DNA of 64,000 bases from Actinomycetota bacterium (GCA_005885555.1 VAWN01000087.1:27884-91883), one strand, 5' to 3'; shown: positions 1 to 8,580, counted from the first letter of the stretch. A program made the numbers and translations. The notes: a model not told the origin generated them from the letters alone.

Positions 1-515
1 CCGGCGAGCTGGGCCACGTGCACATCCCGATGGACGGGCTGCTCGCGCCGGACCAGCCGGTACCCCAGTGCAACTGCGGCTTCTCCGGTGACGTGGAGAG
101 CGTGGCCTCGCTGACCGGCATCATGAACAACCTGCTGCCGTACTGGCTGCGCCGGTACCCCGACCACGATCTCGCCAACGCCGAGTCCCCGGCCCTGGCG
201 GCCAAGCTCGTCCGGGCGTACGGCGAGAAGGGCGACGAGCTTGCGCTCAAGATCTTCGAGCAGCAGGCGATGGCGCTGGGCCGGCTGTTCACCATCGGGG
301 CCAACTTCACCGATCCGAGCGCGTACTTCATCGGCGGTGGCGTGGTGGAGGCCGCGCCGGACTTCCGGGACTGGTTCCTCGCCAAGATCCGCGAGCACAC
401 CCACCTGCGCGAGGAACAGGCGGCGCTGGCCCACTTCGCCCTGGTACCGGACCGGGACATGGCCGGTGCCCGAGGCGCCGCCATCGCCGCGTTCGAGGGT
501 GTCATCAGGGGCTGA
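1..515 (+). CDS. ROK family sugar kinase (glucokinase-like), C-terminal part
   Basis: Open from the left edge of the window in the frame beginning at base 3, so the N-terminal half (ATP-binding DxGxT motif) is outside. About 170 residues remain. The ROK signature is visible at the start: GELGHVHI followed by CNCGFSGDVES. In the usual signature (CxCGxxGCxE) three cysteines and the histidine bind zinc; here the third cysteine position is Asp, a variant that may alter zinc binding. ROK kinases phosphorylate glucose, fructose or N-acetyl sugars with ATP in the cytosol; the substrate cannot be read from this part. The gene ends in TGA 73 bases before a membrane protein gene with its own ribosome binding site, so the two are probably separate units. 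Confidence 0.85.
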   Translation, partial: GELGHVHIPMDGLLAPDQPVPQCNCGFSGDVESVASLTGIMNNLLPYWLRRYPDHDLANAESPALAAKLVRAYGEKGDELALKIFEQQAMALGRLFTIGANFTDPSAYFIGGGVVEAAPDFRDWFLAKIREHTHLREEQAALAHFALVPDRDMAGARGAAIAAFEGVIRG

Positions 516-587
516 CCCTTCGGCTGAACCGCCCCGGGCGGGGCGTCGTGGACGATATGATGCACGCCCGCACCCAGGAGGCAGCCC

Positions 588-1136
588 ATGACCGCACCCG
601 TCGTCGTCAAGCGCCCCGCCTATCTGCTCGGCCCGCTCGCCGCCGGTGCGATCGTCGCGGTGGCCCTGGGCGTGTACGGCAAGGTGCACACCCCCACCGG
701 CAAGGCGCTGTTCCCGACGCCGTTCCCGTCGTTCTTCGCGATGAAGGTGTGGCTGACCGCCATCGCGGTCGTCTTCGCGCTGGTACAGCTGGTCACCGCG
801 CTGTGGATGTACGGCAAGCTGGGCCGGCCGGCGCCGTCCTGGACCGGTACCCTGCACCGCACGACGGGCATCATCGCGTTCCTGCTCACCGTCCCGGTCG
901 CGCTGCACTGCCTCGTGTCGATCGGCTTCATGACCACCGACGCCCGGGTCATCGCGCACGGCCTGCTCGGCTGCATCTTCTACGGCGCGTTCGTGGCAAA
1001 GATCCTGACGCTGCACTCGCGGCGGCTGCCCGGCTGGGCACTGCCCTGGGTGGCGGGCACCCTCTTCACCGCTCTGGTCGCGGTCGGCCTGACCAGCGCC
1101 GGCTGGTACTTCGCGACGATCGGCGTCCCGGGCTGA
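588..1136 (+). CDS. DUF6529 family integral membrane protein
   Basis: 182 residues, ATG preceded by a clear AGGAGG at 578-583. Five to six hydrophobic segments (about residues 14-32, 48-72, 85-108, 118-138, 150-170) and conserved-looking histidines (LHRTTG, VALHC, IAHGLLG, LHSRR) give a cytochrome b561-like appearance; DUF6529 members are actinobacterial membrane proteins often placed near Rieske-type iron-sulfur proteins. No Rieske gene is seen here. A role in membrane redox chemistry is an inference; haem binding is not proven by the sequence. Stop is followed by a repeat-rich non-coding stretch before the GntR regulator. Confidence 0.7.
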   Translation: MTAPVVVKRPAYLLGPLAAGAIVAVALGVYGKVHTPTGKALFPTPFPSFFAMKVWLTAIAVVFALVQLVTALWMYGKLGRPAPSWTGTLHRTTGIIAFLLTVPVALHCLVSIGFMTTDARVIAHGLLGCIFYGAFVAKILTLHSRRLPGWALPWVAGTLFTALVAVGLTSAGWYFATIGVPG

Positions 1137-1154
1137 GCCTCCCGCATCGGACGC

Positions 1155-1193
1155 CGCGTCTGAGCGCCGCGAAGCGAGCGGACGGGGCGTGCT
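1155..1193. repeat. 39-bp direct repeat, copy 1
   Basis: Bases 1155-1193 recur without mismatch at 1259-1297 (offset 104). The unit begins CGCGTCTGAGCGCCGCG and carries the GCGAAGCGAGCGG core. Between the copies lies a related GAGCGCAGCGAGGAGG stretch. Intergenic. Confidence 0.85.
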
Positions 1194-1258
1194 GAGGGAG
1201 CGAGTGGGAGCGGCGCGGCGTCGTCTGGACTGACGAGCGCAGCGAGGAGGGAAGGCGG

Positions 1259-1297
1259 CGCGTCTGAGCGCCGCGAAGCGAGCGGACGGGGCGTGCT
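1259..1297. repeat. 39-bp direct repeat, copy 2, running into the GntR promoter
   Basis: Second exact copy of the 1155-1193 repeat. It ends at the T of TAGCCT (1297-1302), a -10-like hexamer just before the GntR start, so the duplication abuts the promoter of that gene. Confidence 0.85.
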
Positions 1298-1314
1298 AGC
1301 CTGCCTGACGTCCG

Positions 1315-2076
1315 ATGAATATGTATCCAGCTCCTGTCCGCCGGGGGCTCGCCGACCAGCTCGTCGAGCACCTCGTGGCCGCCATCCTGCGGGGCGACCA
1401 TCCGCCGGACTCCCGCCTGCCGCCGGAGGACCGGCTCGCCGAGCTGTTCAAGGTGAGCCGGTTGACCGTTCGCGAGGCGGTGAAGGAGCTGCGGCACAAG
1501 GGCGTGGTACGGATCGAGCAGGGCCGCGGTACCTTCGTCAACCCGGCCACCCGCTGGTCGCCCCTTGACCCGACGCTGCTGATGGCCCGGGCCGGCAGCA
1601 CCGAGGGGGCCGGCGACCTCGCGGTCAAGCTGACCGAGGCGCGGCGGCTGGTCGAGGTCGGGGTGAGCGGCCTGGCGGCACAGCGGCGTACCGAACAGGA
1701 CCTCGTCGAGCTCGGACGGGCGCTGGACCGGATGCGGGAGGCCAGCGACCGCGACGACGTGGACGGGTTCACCAAGGCCGACCTGGAGTTCCATCAGGCC
1801 GTCATGGCGGCGGCCGGCAACCCGTTCATCACCGCGCTGTTCGAGCCGCTGGTGGATCTGCTGTTCGAGGTGCGCCGGGCGGCGTCGGGGTACCGGCCGG
1901 GCCGGGAGACGGCGATCGCGGCGCACCGCAAGGTACTGGAAGCCATCGAGCACGGGGTACCCGACGCCGCGCGCGACGCCATGGGCCTGCACATGCAGCA
2001 GACCGCGGAGCGGATCAACGAGGTCGTCGAGCAGGACGGCCTGCGGCTCGCGCTACCGCCGCCGCGCCGGGCCTGA
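1315..2076 (+). CDS. GntR/FadR-subfamily transcriptional regulator (FCD domain)
   Basis: 253 residues. The N-terminal winged helix-turn-helix (about residues 8-75) shows the GntR pattern RGLADQLVEHLVAAIL, SRLPPEDRLAELF, VSRLTVREAVKELRHKG and EQGRGTFV. The rest is the all-helical FCD ligand domain (about 95-240), with His-bearing segments DLEFHQAVMAAAGN and AAHRKVLEAIEHG typical of metal-dependent FCD sensors. Start ATG 1315 is preceded by no Shine-Dalgarno but by TAGCCT at 1297-1302, so a near-leaderless transcript is likely; the in-frame ATG at 1321 is an alternative. Such regulators respond to organic or sugar acids. The target genes are not obvious because it is flanked by repeats and a long non-coding stretch. 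Confidence 0.85.
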   Translation: MNMYPAPVRRGLADQLVEHLVAAILRGDHPPDSRLPPEDRLAELFKVSRLTVREAVKELRHKGVVRIEQGRGTFVNPATRWSPLDPTLLMARAGSTEGAGDLAVKLTEARRLVEVGVSGLAAQRRTEQDLVELGRALDRMREASDRDDVDGFTKADLEFHQAVMAAAGNPFITALFEPLVDLLFEVRRAASGYRPGRETAIAAHRKVLEAIEHGVPDAARDAMGLHMQQTAERINEVVEQDGLRLALPPPRRA

Positions 2077-2498
2077 GGGCCGGCCGTACCGTGCCGGCCG
2101 CGTCGGGCCGCACCGGGCCGGCCGCGTCGCTCGAGCGCCGGCCGCGCGGTGGGCAGCGGTGAGGCGGCGCGGTGGGCAGCGGTGGGGCAGCGCGGTGAGG
2201 CCGGCGGCACCGTACGGGGCACCGGTACCGGCGGCGGTCCGACGGGTCGACCGGCCAGGCCTTGCTGGAGGGGCCGTCCGTTCCGCGACGGCGCCCCCCG
2301 CGCCGATGCGGCGGAAGCCCCGGCACCGGTCGGTGATCGCAAGCCGCCCATGTCGGGCGTCCCCCCTGCGCCACGCCGGCTCCGAGCCGTCGTCCCCTCC
2401 AGCAGCCTGGGCGACGGTGCGGGATCGACGGGAGCTCGCACCGGCCCTGTGTTGCGGACGGTAAGCCATCGGGCCATCAGATGTCTAGATGTCTTTCG
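2077..2498. other. 422-bp intergenic region with short tandem repeats, no gene supported
   Basis: Very G+C-rich. An 18-base unit GCGCGGTGGGCAGCGGTG occurs at 2144-2161 and 2168-2185, and GGCCGCGTCG recurs just upstream. At 2479-2494 the octamer AGATGTCT is directly doubled, an A+T-rich patch that could be an operator. Open frames here lack ribosome binding sites and convincing protein character. Confidence 0.6.
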
Positions 2499-3254
2499 TT
2501 ACCGGCAGGACTGCAACAGCTCCAGCACCAGCCCGGCCGTCCGCGCCGGTACCTCCTCCGGGATCCAGTGGCTCACCCCGGGCAACGGATGGTAGGTGAA
2601 GGGACCGCCCACCCATGCCCCGCAGCCCGCCGCCGCGGTGGGGGTCACGAACCGGTCCCGCTCACCCCAGACGAAAAGCGTCGGTACCGTCACCTTCGGC
2701 ATCTTCCCGCCGTGCGCCGGGTACGGCAGGGCGCGGTACCAGTTGAGCGGGCCCGTCATCGCGCCGGCCCGCGCGGCGTACCGGTCCGCGGACTCCGTGT
2801 CCAGCCCGCTGCTCACCAGGCTCCGGCGCATGAGCCCGGGACGGCGCAGAAGCCACTCCGGAACGGCGGGCAGCTGGAAGAACAGCATGTAGTACAGCCG
2901 CAGCGCCTGGGTACTGCGCCAGAACGCGCGCTGGACGGCCTGCGGGTGCGGTACCGACAGCGCCGTCAGGCTGCGGATCCGCTCCGCATGGCGGGCGGCG
3001 AGGTGCCAGGCGAGATTGGCACCCCAGTCGTGCCCGACGACGTGGAACCGGTCCGCCCCGGCCGCGTCGGCCAGCGCGAACACGTCCCCGGTCAGGTGCT
3101 CCATCGTGTACTCGCGCCGCCGCCGGGGCTGCGCGCCGGGCGAGTACCCGCGCTGGTCCGGTGCGAGCGTCCGGTACCCGGCGGCGTTCAGTGCCGGCGT
3201 GACCCCGGCCCAGCTGTGCCGGTCCTCCGGAAACCCGTGCAGCAGGATGACCAC
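2499..3254 (-). CDS. alpha/beta hydrolase, epoxide-hydrolase-like
   Basis: 251 residues from the GTG at 3254. Oxyanion motif HGFPEDRHSW, nucleophile elbow GHDWGANLAW with Asp as nucleophile (as in epoxide hydrolases and haloalkane dehalogenases, HDWG), acid in WGERDRFV and the catalytic His in GVSHWIPEE, so a complete Asp-Asp-His triad. The reading frame upstream of the GTG continues to encode the first beta strands expected of the family (SFTNAGYRFDVDDAGPADGP), yet holds no ATG, GTG or TTG before a stop; an ATC at 3320-3318 overlapping the previous gene's stop is the only sensibly placed initiator. Either initiation is unusual or the base at that point is wrong. It lies just downstream of the zinc-ribbon gene. 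Function: cytosolic hydrolysis of an unknown epoxide or ester. Confidence 0.8.
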   Translation of the reverse strand: MVILLHGFPEDRHSWAGVTPALNAAGYRTLAPDQRGYSPGAQPRRRREYTMEHLTGDVFALADAAGADRFHVVGHDWGANLAWHLAARHAERIRSLTALSVPHPQAVQRAFWRSTQALRLYYMLFFQLPAVPEWLLRRPGLMRRSLVSSGLDTESADRYAARAGAMTGPLNWYRALPYPAHGGKMPKVTVPTLFVWGERDRFVTPTAAAGCGAWVGGPFTYHPLPGVSHWIPEEVPARTAGLVLELLQSCR

Positions 3255-3312
3255 GGGACCGTCGGCCGGCCCGGCATCGTCGACGTCGAACCGGTACCCG
3301 GCGTTGGTGAAG

Positions 3313-4416
3313 CTATCGATGGTGGCCCGCCGACACCAGCAGGATGACGATCACGATCACCACGATCGCCGCGGCGACCGCCGAAGCGATCTTCAACGCG
3401 CTGTACGGCCGCTGCCCGACCACTTCACCGGTGTGCGCGTTGACCATGACGTGGAACGTCTTGCCGGCGTACACGTAGGCGGCCAGCCACACCGGCAGCA
3501 GCATCAGCTTGAACATCAGGTCGAAGTACCGGGTGTCCACCGAGGACACCCGCTGCTCGTCGCCGCCGATGTCGCTCTCGCAGTCGTTGTGGATCACGTT
3601 GGCCATCTGGCCCTTGGCGACCTCCAGCCCGGCCTCCGGTTCCACCTCGTACCGCAGCGCGGTGTAGCCCGCCAGGTAGTCCGGCTGGTACGGCTGGGCC
3701 AGGTGCAGCGGCCACGGGGTGAGCTTGTCCAGGTACCGGTTCTCCAGCCGGTGGGTACCGGGCACCAGGACGTCGTCGAAGTCGCGCGACACGGTGCCGC
3801 TCGCCGGGTACCACCGGGTGTGCTGCACCTCGCGGGTCTGCGTGTTGCCGTCGCTGTCGGTGTAGGTCTCGGTGGTGTAGTAGTGCTCGCCGCGCTGGCC
3901 GGTGTAGTCGGACACGGTGCGCGCGTCGTACGTCCAGTGCGGCAGGTAGGTGCCCCGCAGCTGCTCGGTCTCGCTGACCCGCTTGAGCTTCGACGGCGCG
4001 AACCAGCGCGACCGTACCCACTTGCGCAGATGCTCGCGCACGCCCGAGCGGTCGACCACGAACGGCAGGACGGCCTCGGGTACCACCATCTCGCCGCCGG
4101 ACACGTCGGCCACCAGCGCCGCCCCGCAGAACTGGCAGACGTCGGCGATCGCGTCGCTCTCCGTCTTCGCGCCGCACTTCTGGCACCCGTACACGTACTT
4201 GCCGAGGGTCGCGACCGGCTTGCGGGGCAGCGTCGCCAGCTCGTCGTAGCGATGCTCGGTGACCTGCCGGCCGGTGTCGGCCAGCTGCTGCAGGTGGCCG
4301 CAGTACGGGCAGCGCAGCGCGTTGGTGCCCGGCGCGAACTCCAGCCGGGCACCGCAGCTCTGGCACGGGTACGAGTGCGACGCCGACGGCGCCGCCTGCC
4401 ACGTCTGGTCGCTCAT
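3313..4416 (-). CDS. membrane-anchored double zinc-ribbon protein, partner of SPFH protein
   Basis: 367 residues. Two CxxC...CxxC zinc ribbons near the N terminus (CQSC...CPYC and CQKC...CQFC, residues 18-120), a long soluble beta-rich middle, and one strong C-terminal membrane segment (about 340-362, AVAAAIVVIVIVILLV) with a shorter hydrophobic stretch at about 305-322. Similar proteins are annotated as TFIIB-type zinc-ribbon or primosomal-N'-like proteins; no helicase motifs are present. The ATG overlaps the stop of the SPFH gene (ATGA, 4413-4416), showing tight translational coupling, so the two probably act together at the membrane. The exact role is unknown. Confidence 0.75.
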   Translation of the reverse strand: MSDQTWQAAPSASHSYPCQSCGARLEFAPGTNALRCPYCGHLQQLADTGRQVTEHRYDELATLPRKPVATLGKYVYGCQKCGAKTESDAIADVCQFCGAALVADVSGGEMVVPEAVLPFVVDRSGVREHLRKWVRSRWFAPSKLKRVSETEQLRGTYLPHWTYDARTVSDYTGQRGEHYYTTETYTDSDGNTQTREVQHTRWYPASGTVSRDFDDVLVPGTHRLENRYLDKLTPWPLHLAQPYQPDYLAGYTALRYEVEPEAGLEVAKGQMANVIHNDCESDIGGDEQRVSSVDTRYFDLMFKLMLLPVWLAAYVYAGKTFHVMVNAHTGEVVGQRPYSALKIASAVAAAIVVIVIVILLVSAGHHR

Positions 4417-5528
4417 TGGGGCGGGAGCGGCGGCGGGACGCTGCCGAGGATGTCAGCGAGCTCGGATACCTGCTGCGCCGGTACCCACTGGGCCATGCCC
4501 TGCTTCCACACCAGCGTGCCCGCGGTGAGGCCACCACTGCGGACCTGGGCGGCCAGCGCCCCGCGGTCGAACGGCCCCTGCTGCTGGCCGCCCACGCCGA
4601 CGTACCACTGTTCCTGCGGCGGCAACGGCGGCGGACCGGCCGGGGTGGCCGCGGGCGCGGGCGCCTGCCCCGCCCCGCCCAGGCTGGCGGCGATCTGCTG
4701 GCCGACCGCGAGCCCGACGCCGAGGCCGATACCCTCGCTGGCGCCGCCGCCGGGGTTGTTGGCCGCGTCCTGGATCGCGTTGGCGGTCTGGAACTTGGTG
4801 TACTGGTCGAGGTTGCCCGCGATGCCCATCGAGGTGCGCTTGTCGAGCATCGCCTCGACCTCGGGCGGCACCGAGATGTTCTCGATGATGAACTTCGCGA
4901 TGTGGATGCCGTATTCGCTCAGGTCCTCGGAGAGCACGCCGGCCAGCTGCATGCCGATCCGGTCCTGGTGCGCGGCGAGGTCGAGCATCGGGATCCGGGC
5001 GGTGGCCAGGGCGTTGCCCAGCCGGCCCACGATCATCTGCCGCAGGTACTCCGACACCTCTTCGGTGCGGAACTGCGGGTCGGTGCCGACCAGCTCCTTG
5101 AGCAGCTTCGGCGCGTCGACCACGCGCATCGAGTAGGCGCCGAACGCGCGCAGCCGGACCATGCCGAACTCGGGGTCGCGCACGATCACCGGGTTGGGCG
5201 TGCCCCACTTCATGTCGGTGAACTGCCGCGTGTTGACGAAGTAGACCTCCGCCTTGAAGGGGGAGTGGAACCCGTACTTCCAGCCCTTCAGGGTGGACAG
5301 GATCGGCATGTTCTGCGTTTCGAGCGTGTAGGTGCCCGGCAGGTATGCGTCGGCGATCTGGCCCTCGTTGACGAAGACCGCCACCTGTGACTCCCGGACG
5401 ACCAGCTTGGCGCCCATCTTGATCTCGTTCTCGTACCGCGGGAAGCGCCAGACGATCGTGTCGCGGCTGTCGTCCAACCACTGAACGATGTCGATGAGCT
5501 CGCCCTTGATCTTGTCGAACAGTCCCAT
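4413..5528 (-). CDS. SPFH/band-7 domain protein with C-terminal GYF_2 domain
   Basis: 371 residues. Start ATG 5528 with GAGGGAG upstream. Begins MGLFDKIKGELIDIVQW, the usual start of the YdjI-like or virion-core-type SPFH family, followed by an SPFH domain (about residues 30-245), a small Gly/Ala-rich segment, a Pro-rich linker and a GYF_2 (DUF4339) domain near residues 310-358 with the typical WYVGVGGQQQGPFDRG and WKQGMAQWVPA patterns. SPFH proteins form oligomeric membrane scaffolds; GYF_2 binds proline-rich peptides, and the protein itself ends PPPLPPQ. Coupled by ATGA to the zinc-ribbon gene. Probable stress or membrane-organisation module; this role is inferred from the family only. Confidence 0.85.
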   Translation of the reverse strand: MGLFDKIKGELIDIVQWLDDSRDTIVWRFPRYENEIKMGAKLVVRESQVAVFVNEGQIADAYLPGTYTLETQNMPILSTLKGWKYGFHSPFKAEVYFVNTRQFTDMKWGTPNPVIVRDPEFGMVRLRAFGAYSMRVVDAPKLLKELVGTDPQFRTEEVSEYLRQMIVGRLGNALATARIPMLDLAAHQDRIGMQLAGVLSEDLSEYGIHIAKFIIENISVPPEVEAMLDKRTSMGIAGNLDQYTKFQTANAIQDAANNPGGGASEGIGLGVGLAVGQQIAASLGGAGQAPAPAATPAGPPPLPPQEQWYVGVGGQQQGPFDRGALAAQVRSGGLTAGTLVWKQGMAQWVPAQQVSELADILGSVPPPLPPQ

Positions 5529-5621
5529 CGCGGTCTCCCTCGCCCGTTCGGCGTGGCCCATCTCCACACGTCGGCCAGACGATAGCAAGAAGCGTCCACC
5601 CGATGTCCCTAAGCTGTCCTC

Positions 5622-6515
5622 GTGCACCTGTTGGAGCCTGATGCGCGTACGCTGCATGGTCATTTCTCGCCGGAGCTGCCGCCGGTGCTGACCGTCGATC
5701 CCGGGGAAACTGTCCGGTACCGGACGCTGGACGCGTGGTGGTCGGCCGGGCCGTATGCCGGCGGGAGCTTCGACGAGCGGCCGCGGGTGCCGCAGTACCA
5801 GCCGGACGCGGGGCACGCGCTCGTCGGGCCGGTCGCCGTCCGCGGCGCGCGTCCGGGCACGACGCTGGAGATCCGGATCGATGCGGTGGTACCGGCATCC
5901 TGGGGTACCACGGTCGCGGGCGGCTGGGCCAGTTCCGTCAACCGGCGGTACCGCATCGAGGACGCCGGCGTGGTACACACCTGGGATCTCGACGTGACCG
6001 CGATGACCGGCCGCAACCAGCACGGTCACACCGGCATGCCGCCCGCCGAACCGGGCCGGCACTCGACGATCCCGCCCCGCCCGCACGGCGGCAACCTCGA
6101 CTGCAAGGAACTGGTCGCGGGCAGCACCCTGTGGCTGCCGGTACCCGTCGACGGCGCGCTGTTCTCGGTCGGCGACGGGCACGCCGCGCAGGGCGACGGC
6201 GAGGTCAGCGGCACCGCCATCGAGTGCCCGATGGACCGCGTCGAACTGACCCTCGACGTGCGCGACGACCTTCCGCTCACCGGCCCGGTCGCGCACACCC
6301 CGGCCGGCTGGCTCACGATCGGCCTCGGCGCGACCCTCGACGACGCCGCGTTCGACGCGCTGGAGTCGATGTTCGCGCTGCTCGGCCGGCTGTACGGGGT
6401 GACCCGGCCGGACGCGGTGGCGCTGGCCAGCGTCGCCGTCGACCTGCGCGTGACGCAGGTGGTGAACCAGGTCGTCGGGGTGCACGCGGTCCTGCCGCCG
6501 GGCGCCCTACGGTGA
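5622..6515 (+). CDS. acetamidase/formamidase family protein
   Basis: 297 residues, FmdA/AmdA family: HFSPELPPVLTVDPGETVRYRT near the N terminus, then AVRGARPGTTLEIRID, PHGGNLDCKELVAGSTLWLPV and SVGDGHAAQGDGEVSGTAIE, the block that carries the metal/active site in these amidases (family fact). Hydrolyses formamide, acetamide or related short amides to the acid and ammonia in the cytosol. GTG start has no ribosome binding site; TAAGCT at 5610-5615 lies 6 bases upstream, fitting leaderless transcription. Divergent from the SPFH operon with about 90 bases between. Slightly short compared with 310-400 residue relatives. Confidence 0.85.
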   Translation: MHLLEPDARTLHGHFSPELPPVLTVDPGETVRYRTLDAWWSAGPYAGGSFDERPRVPQYQPDAGHALVGPVAVRGARPGTTLEIRIDAVVPASWGTTVAGGWASSVNRRYRIEDAGVVHTWDLDVTAMTGRNQHGHTGMPPAEPGRHSTIPPRPHGGNLDCKELVAGSTLWLPVPVDGALFSVGDGHAAQGDGEVSGTAIECPMDRVELTLDVRDDLPLTGPVAHTPAGWLTIGLGATLDDAAFDALESMFALLGRLYGVTRPDAVALASVAVDLRVTQVVNQVVGVHAVLPPGALR

Positions 6516-6560
6516 GCCGCCGGACCCCGACGGTGAGCCGCTGGACCTAAGGAGGGTGCG

Positions 6561-6677
6561 GTGCGCAGAGGACTCTGGATCGGGCTCGGTGTCGCGGTGG
6601 TGATCGCGGCACTCATCGTCGTCGCCGTACTGGTCGGCGGCGGTGGCAGCGGCGGCGGAGCCGGCGGCGGATACTGA
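6561..6677 (+). CDS. 38-residue single-span membrane peptide
   Basis: GTG start at 6561 preceded by a strong AAGGAGG at 6549-6555, stop TGA 6675-6677. The peptide starts MRRGLWIGLGVAVV, has one long hydrophobic segment (residues 5-26) and a Gly/Ser tail ending GGGY. Positive-inside N terminus suggests the tail is outside. It lies between the amidase and dnaG. No known family is recognised; the good ribosome binding site and coherent membrane-peptide composition are the evidence that it is real. Confidence 0.6.
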   Translation: MRRGLWIGLGVAVVIAALIVVAVLVGGGGSGGGAGGGY

Positions 6678-6741
6678 CCCGGCCGGCTCGTCGATCACGC
6701 CGGCGGCAGGGCAGGATGTAGGCCGGAGGTGACCGGCGGCC

Positions 6742-8580
6742 ATGGCAGGCAAGATCCGCGACGAGGACATCGGGCTGGTGCGCGAGCGCACCTCGATCGT
6801 CGACGTGATCTCCGAGCGGGTGACGCTCAAGCCGGCCGGCGGCGGCAACCTCAAGGGCCTGTGCCCGTTCCACGACGAGAAGACCCCGTCGTTCACCGTC
6901 TCCTCGTCGCGCAACCTGTACTTCTGCCACGGCTGCGGTGCCGGTGGCGACGCGATCCGGTTCGTGATGGAGACCGACCACCTCACGTTCGTCGAGGCGG
7001 TCGAGCGGCTGGCCGGGCGGGCCGGCATCCAGCTGCGGTACCTGGAGGCCGGGCCGGCACCGGTCCGCCAGCAGGGGCAGAAGCAGCGGCTGATCGCGGC
7101 GCACGCGGCGGCCGCGGCGTTCTACGCCGACCAGCTGGGTACCCCCGGCGCCCGGCCGGCCCGGGAGTTCCTCGCGCAGCGCGGCTTCGACCGCGACGCC
7201 GCGCAGCGCTACGGCTGCGGCTTCGCCCCGGAGGGCTGGGACCTGCTCGTCAAGCACCTGCGGCAGCAGGGTTTCACCGGCGCCGAGCTGGTGACCGCGG
7301 GCCTGGCGAAGGAGGCGCGGTCCGGTTCGCTGATCGACCGGTTCCGCCGCCGGCTGCTGTGGCCGATCCGCGACCTGGCCGGCGACGTCATCGGCTTCGG
7401 CGCGCGCAAGCTGTTCGAGGACGACGACGGGCCGAAGTACCTCAACACCCCGGAAACGCCGCTGTACAAGAAGTCCCACGTGCTCTACGGCATCGAGCAG
7501 GCCAAGCGGGAGATCGCCCGGCGCCGTCAGGCCGTCATCGTGGAGGGCTACACCGACGTGATGGCCTGCCATCTCGCGAACGTGCCGACGGCGGTGGCGA
7601 CCTGCGGCACCGCGTTCGGGCCCGATCACATCGCGGTGCTGCGCCGGCTGCTGATGGACACCGACGCGTTCGCCGGCGAGATCATCTTCACCTTCGACGG
7701 TGACGCGGCGGGGCAGAAGGCGGCGCTGCGCGCGTTCCAGGACGACCAGCGGTTCGTCGGGCAGACCTACATCGCGGTCGGGCCGGACAACATGGACCCG
7801 TGCGAGCTGCGGCTGGCCAAGGGGGACGCGGCGGTACGGGATCTGGTGGCACGCCGGGAACCGCTGATCGCGTTCGCGCTGCGGTCGGTGCTGTCGCGGT
7901 ACGACCTGGAGACGGCGGAGGGGCGGGTGGGCGCGCTGCGGGCCACCGCGCCGCTGGTCGCGAAGATCAAGGACCACGCGCTGCGGCCGGAGTACGTCCG
8001 CAAGCTCGCCGGTGATCTGGGGATGGAGCTGGAGACGGTGCAGCGGGCGGTCGGGCGGGGCGCGTCCCCGGCCGCCGCCGCGCGACCCGCGACACCGTCC
8101 GCTTCGGACAGTCCACAGGAGATAGTCGAGCGGGAGGCGCTGAAGCTGGCGCTGCAGGTACCGGTGCTCGCCGGGCCGATGTTCGACTCGATCGCGGTCG
8201 ACGGGTACCACAATCCTGTCCATGTGGCGGTTCGCGCGGCGATCGCGGAGGCGGGCGGCGCAACCGGCGCGGTGGCCGGCGCCGGCTGGGTGGAGCGGGT
8301 CCGCGACACCTGCCCGGACTTCGCCGGCAAGGCGCTCGTCGGCGAGCTGGCGGTGGAGCCGCTGCGGCTGGACGGCGAGCCCGACCCGCGCTACGTCGCG
8401 GTGACCCTGTCCCGGCTGCAACTGTCCACTGTGGACCGCCGGGTGCGGGAGCTGAAGTCACGGCTGCAGCGGCTGAACCCGGTGACGCACGTCGACGAGC
8501 ACCTGCGCCTGTTCGGTGAGCTGGTGTCGTTGGAACAGCACGCGCGGGCGCTGCGCGACCAGGCGGCTGGTGGGCTGTGA
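6742..8580 (+). CDS. dnaG: DNA primase DnaG
   Basis: 612 residues, ATG with GGAGGTG at 6724-6730. CHC2 zinc finger at residues about 40-65 (CPFHDEKTPSF and YFCHGCGAGGD), catalytic core, then TOPRIM domain with VIVEGYTDVMA (catalytic Glu) and FTFDGDAAGQKAA (metal-binding Asp residues), and a variable C-terminal helicase-binding domain (about 450-612). Synthesises RNA primers for chromosomal replication with DnaB. Length is normal for actinobacteria. The stop overlaps the following gene (GTGA). One copy of the dispersed 13-bp palindrome lies inside the gene at 8424-8436. Confidence 0.97.
   Translation: MAGKIRDEDIGLVRERTSIVDVISERVTLKPAGGGNLKGLCPFHDEKTPSFTVSSSRNLYFCHGCGAGGDAIRFVMETDHLTFVEAVERLAGRAGIQLRYLEAGPAPVRQQGQKQRLIAAHAAAAAFYADQLGTPGARPAREFLAQRGFDRDAAQRYGCGFAPEGWDLLVKHLRQQGFTGAELVTAGLAKEARSGSLIDRFRRRLLWPIRDLAGDVIGFGARKLFEDDDGPKYLNTPETPLYKKSHVLYGIEQAKREIARRRQAVIVEGYTDVMACHLANVPTAVATCGTAFGPDHIAVLRRLLMDTDAFAGEIIFTFDGDAAGQKAALRAFQDDQRFVGQTYIAVGPDNMDPCELRLAKGDAAVRDLVARREPLIAFALRSVLSRYDLETAEGRVGALRATAPLVAKIKDHALRPEYVRKLAGDLGMELETVQRAVGRGASPAAAARPATPSASDSPQEIVEREALKLALQVPVLAGPMFDSIAVDGYHNPVHVAVRAAIAEAGGATGAVAGAGWVERVRDTCPDFAGKALVGELAVEPLRLDGEPDPRYVAVTLSRLQLSTVDRRVRELKSRLQRLNPVTHVDEHLRLFGELVSLEQHARALRDQAAGGL

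Noticed and set aside
2149-2595. Plus-strand frame in the intergenic region and across the hydrolase end
   Set aside because: No ribosome binding site, low-complexity composition and antisense overlap with the hydrolase.
3016-5136. Long plus-strand frame of about 700 codons opposite the SPFH/zinc-ribbon operon
   Set aside because: Arg/Pro/Ala/His-rich composition with no domain, directly antisense to two clear genes.
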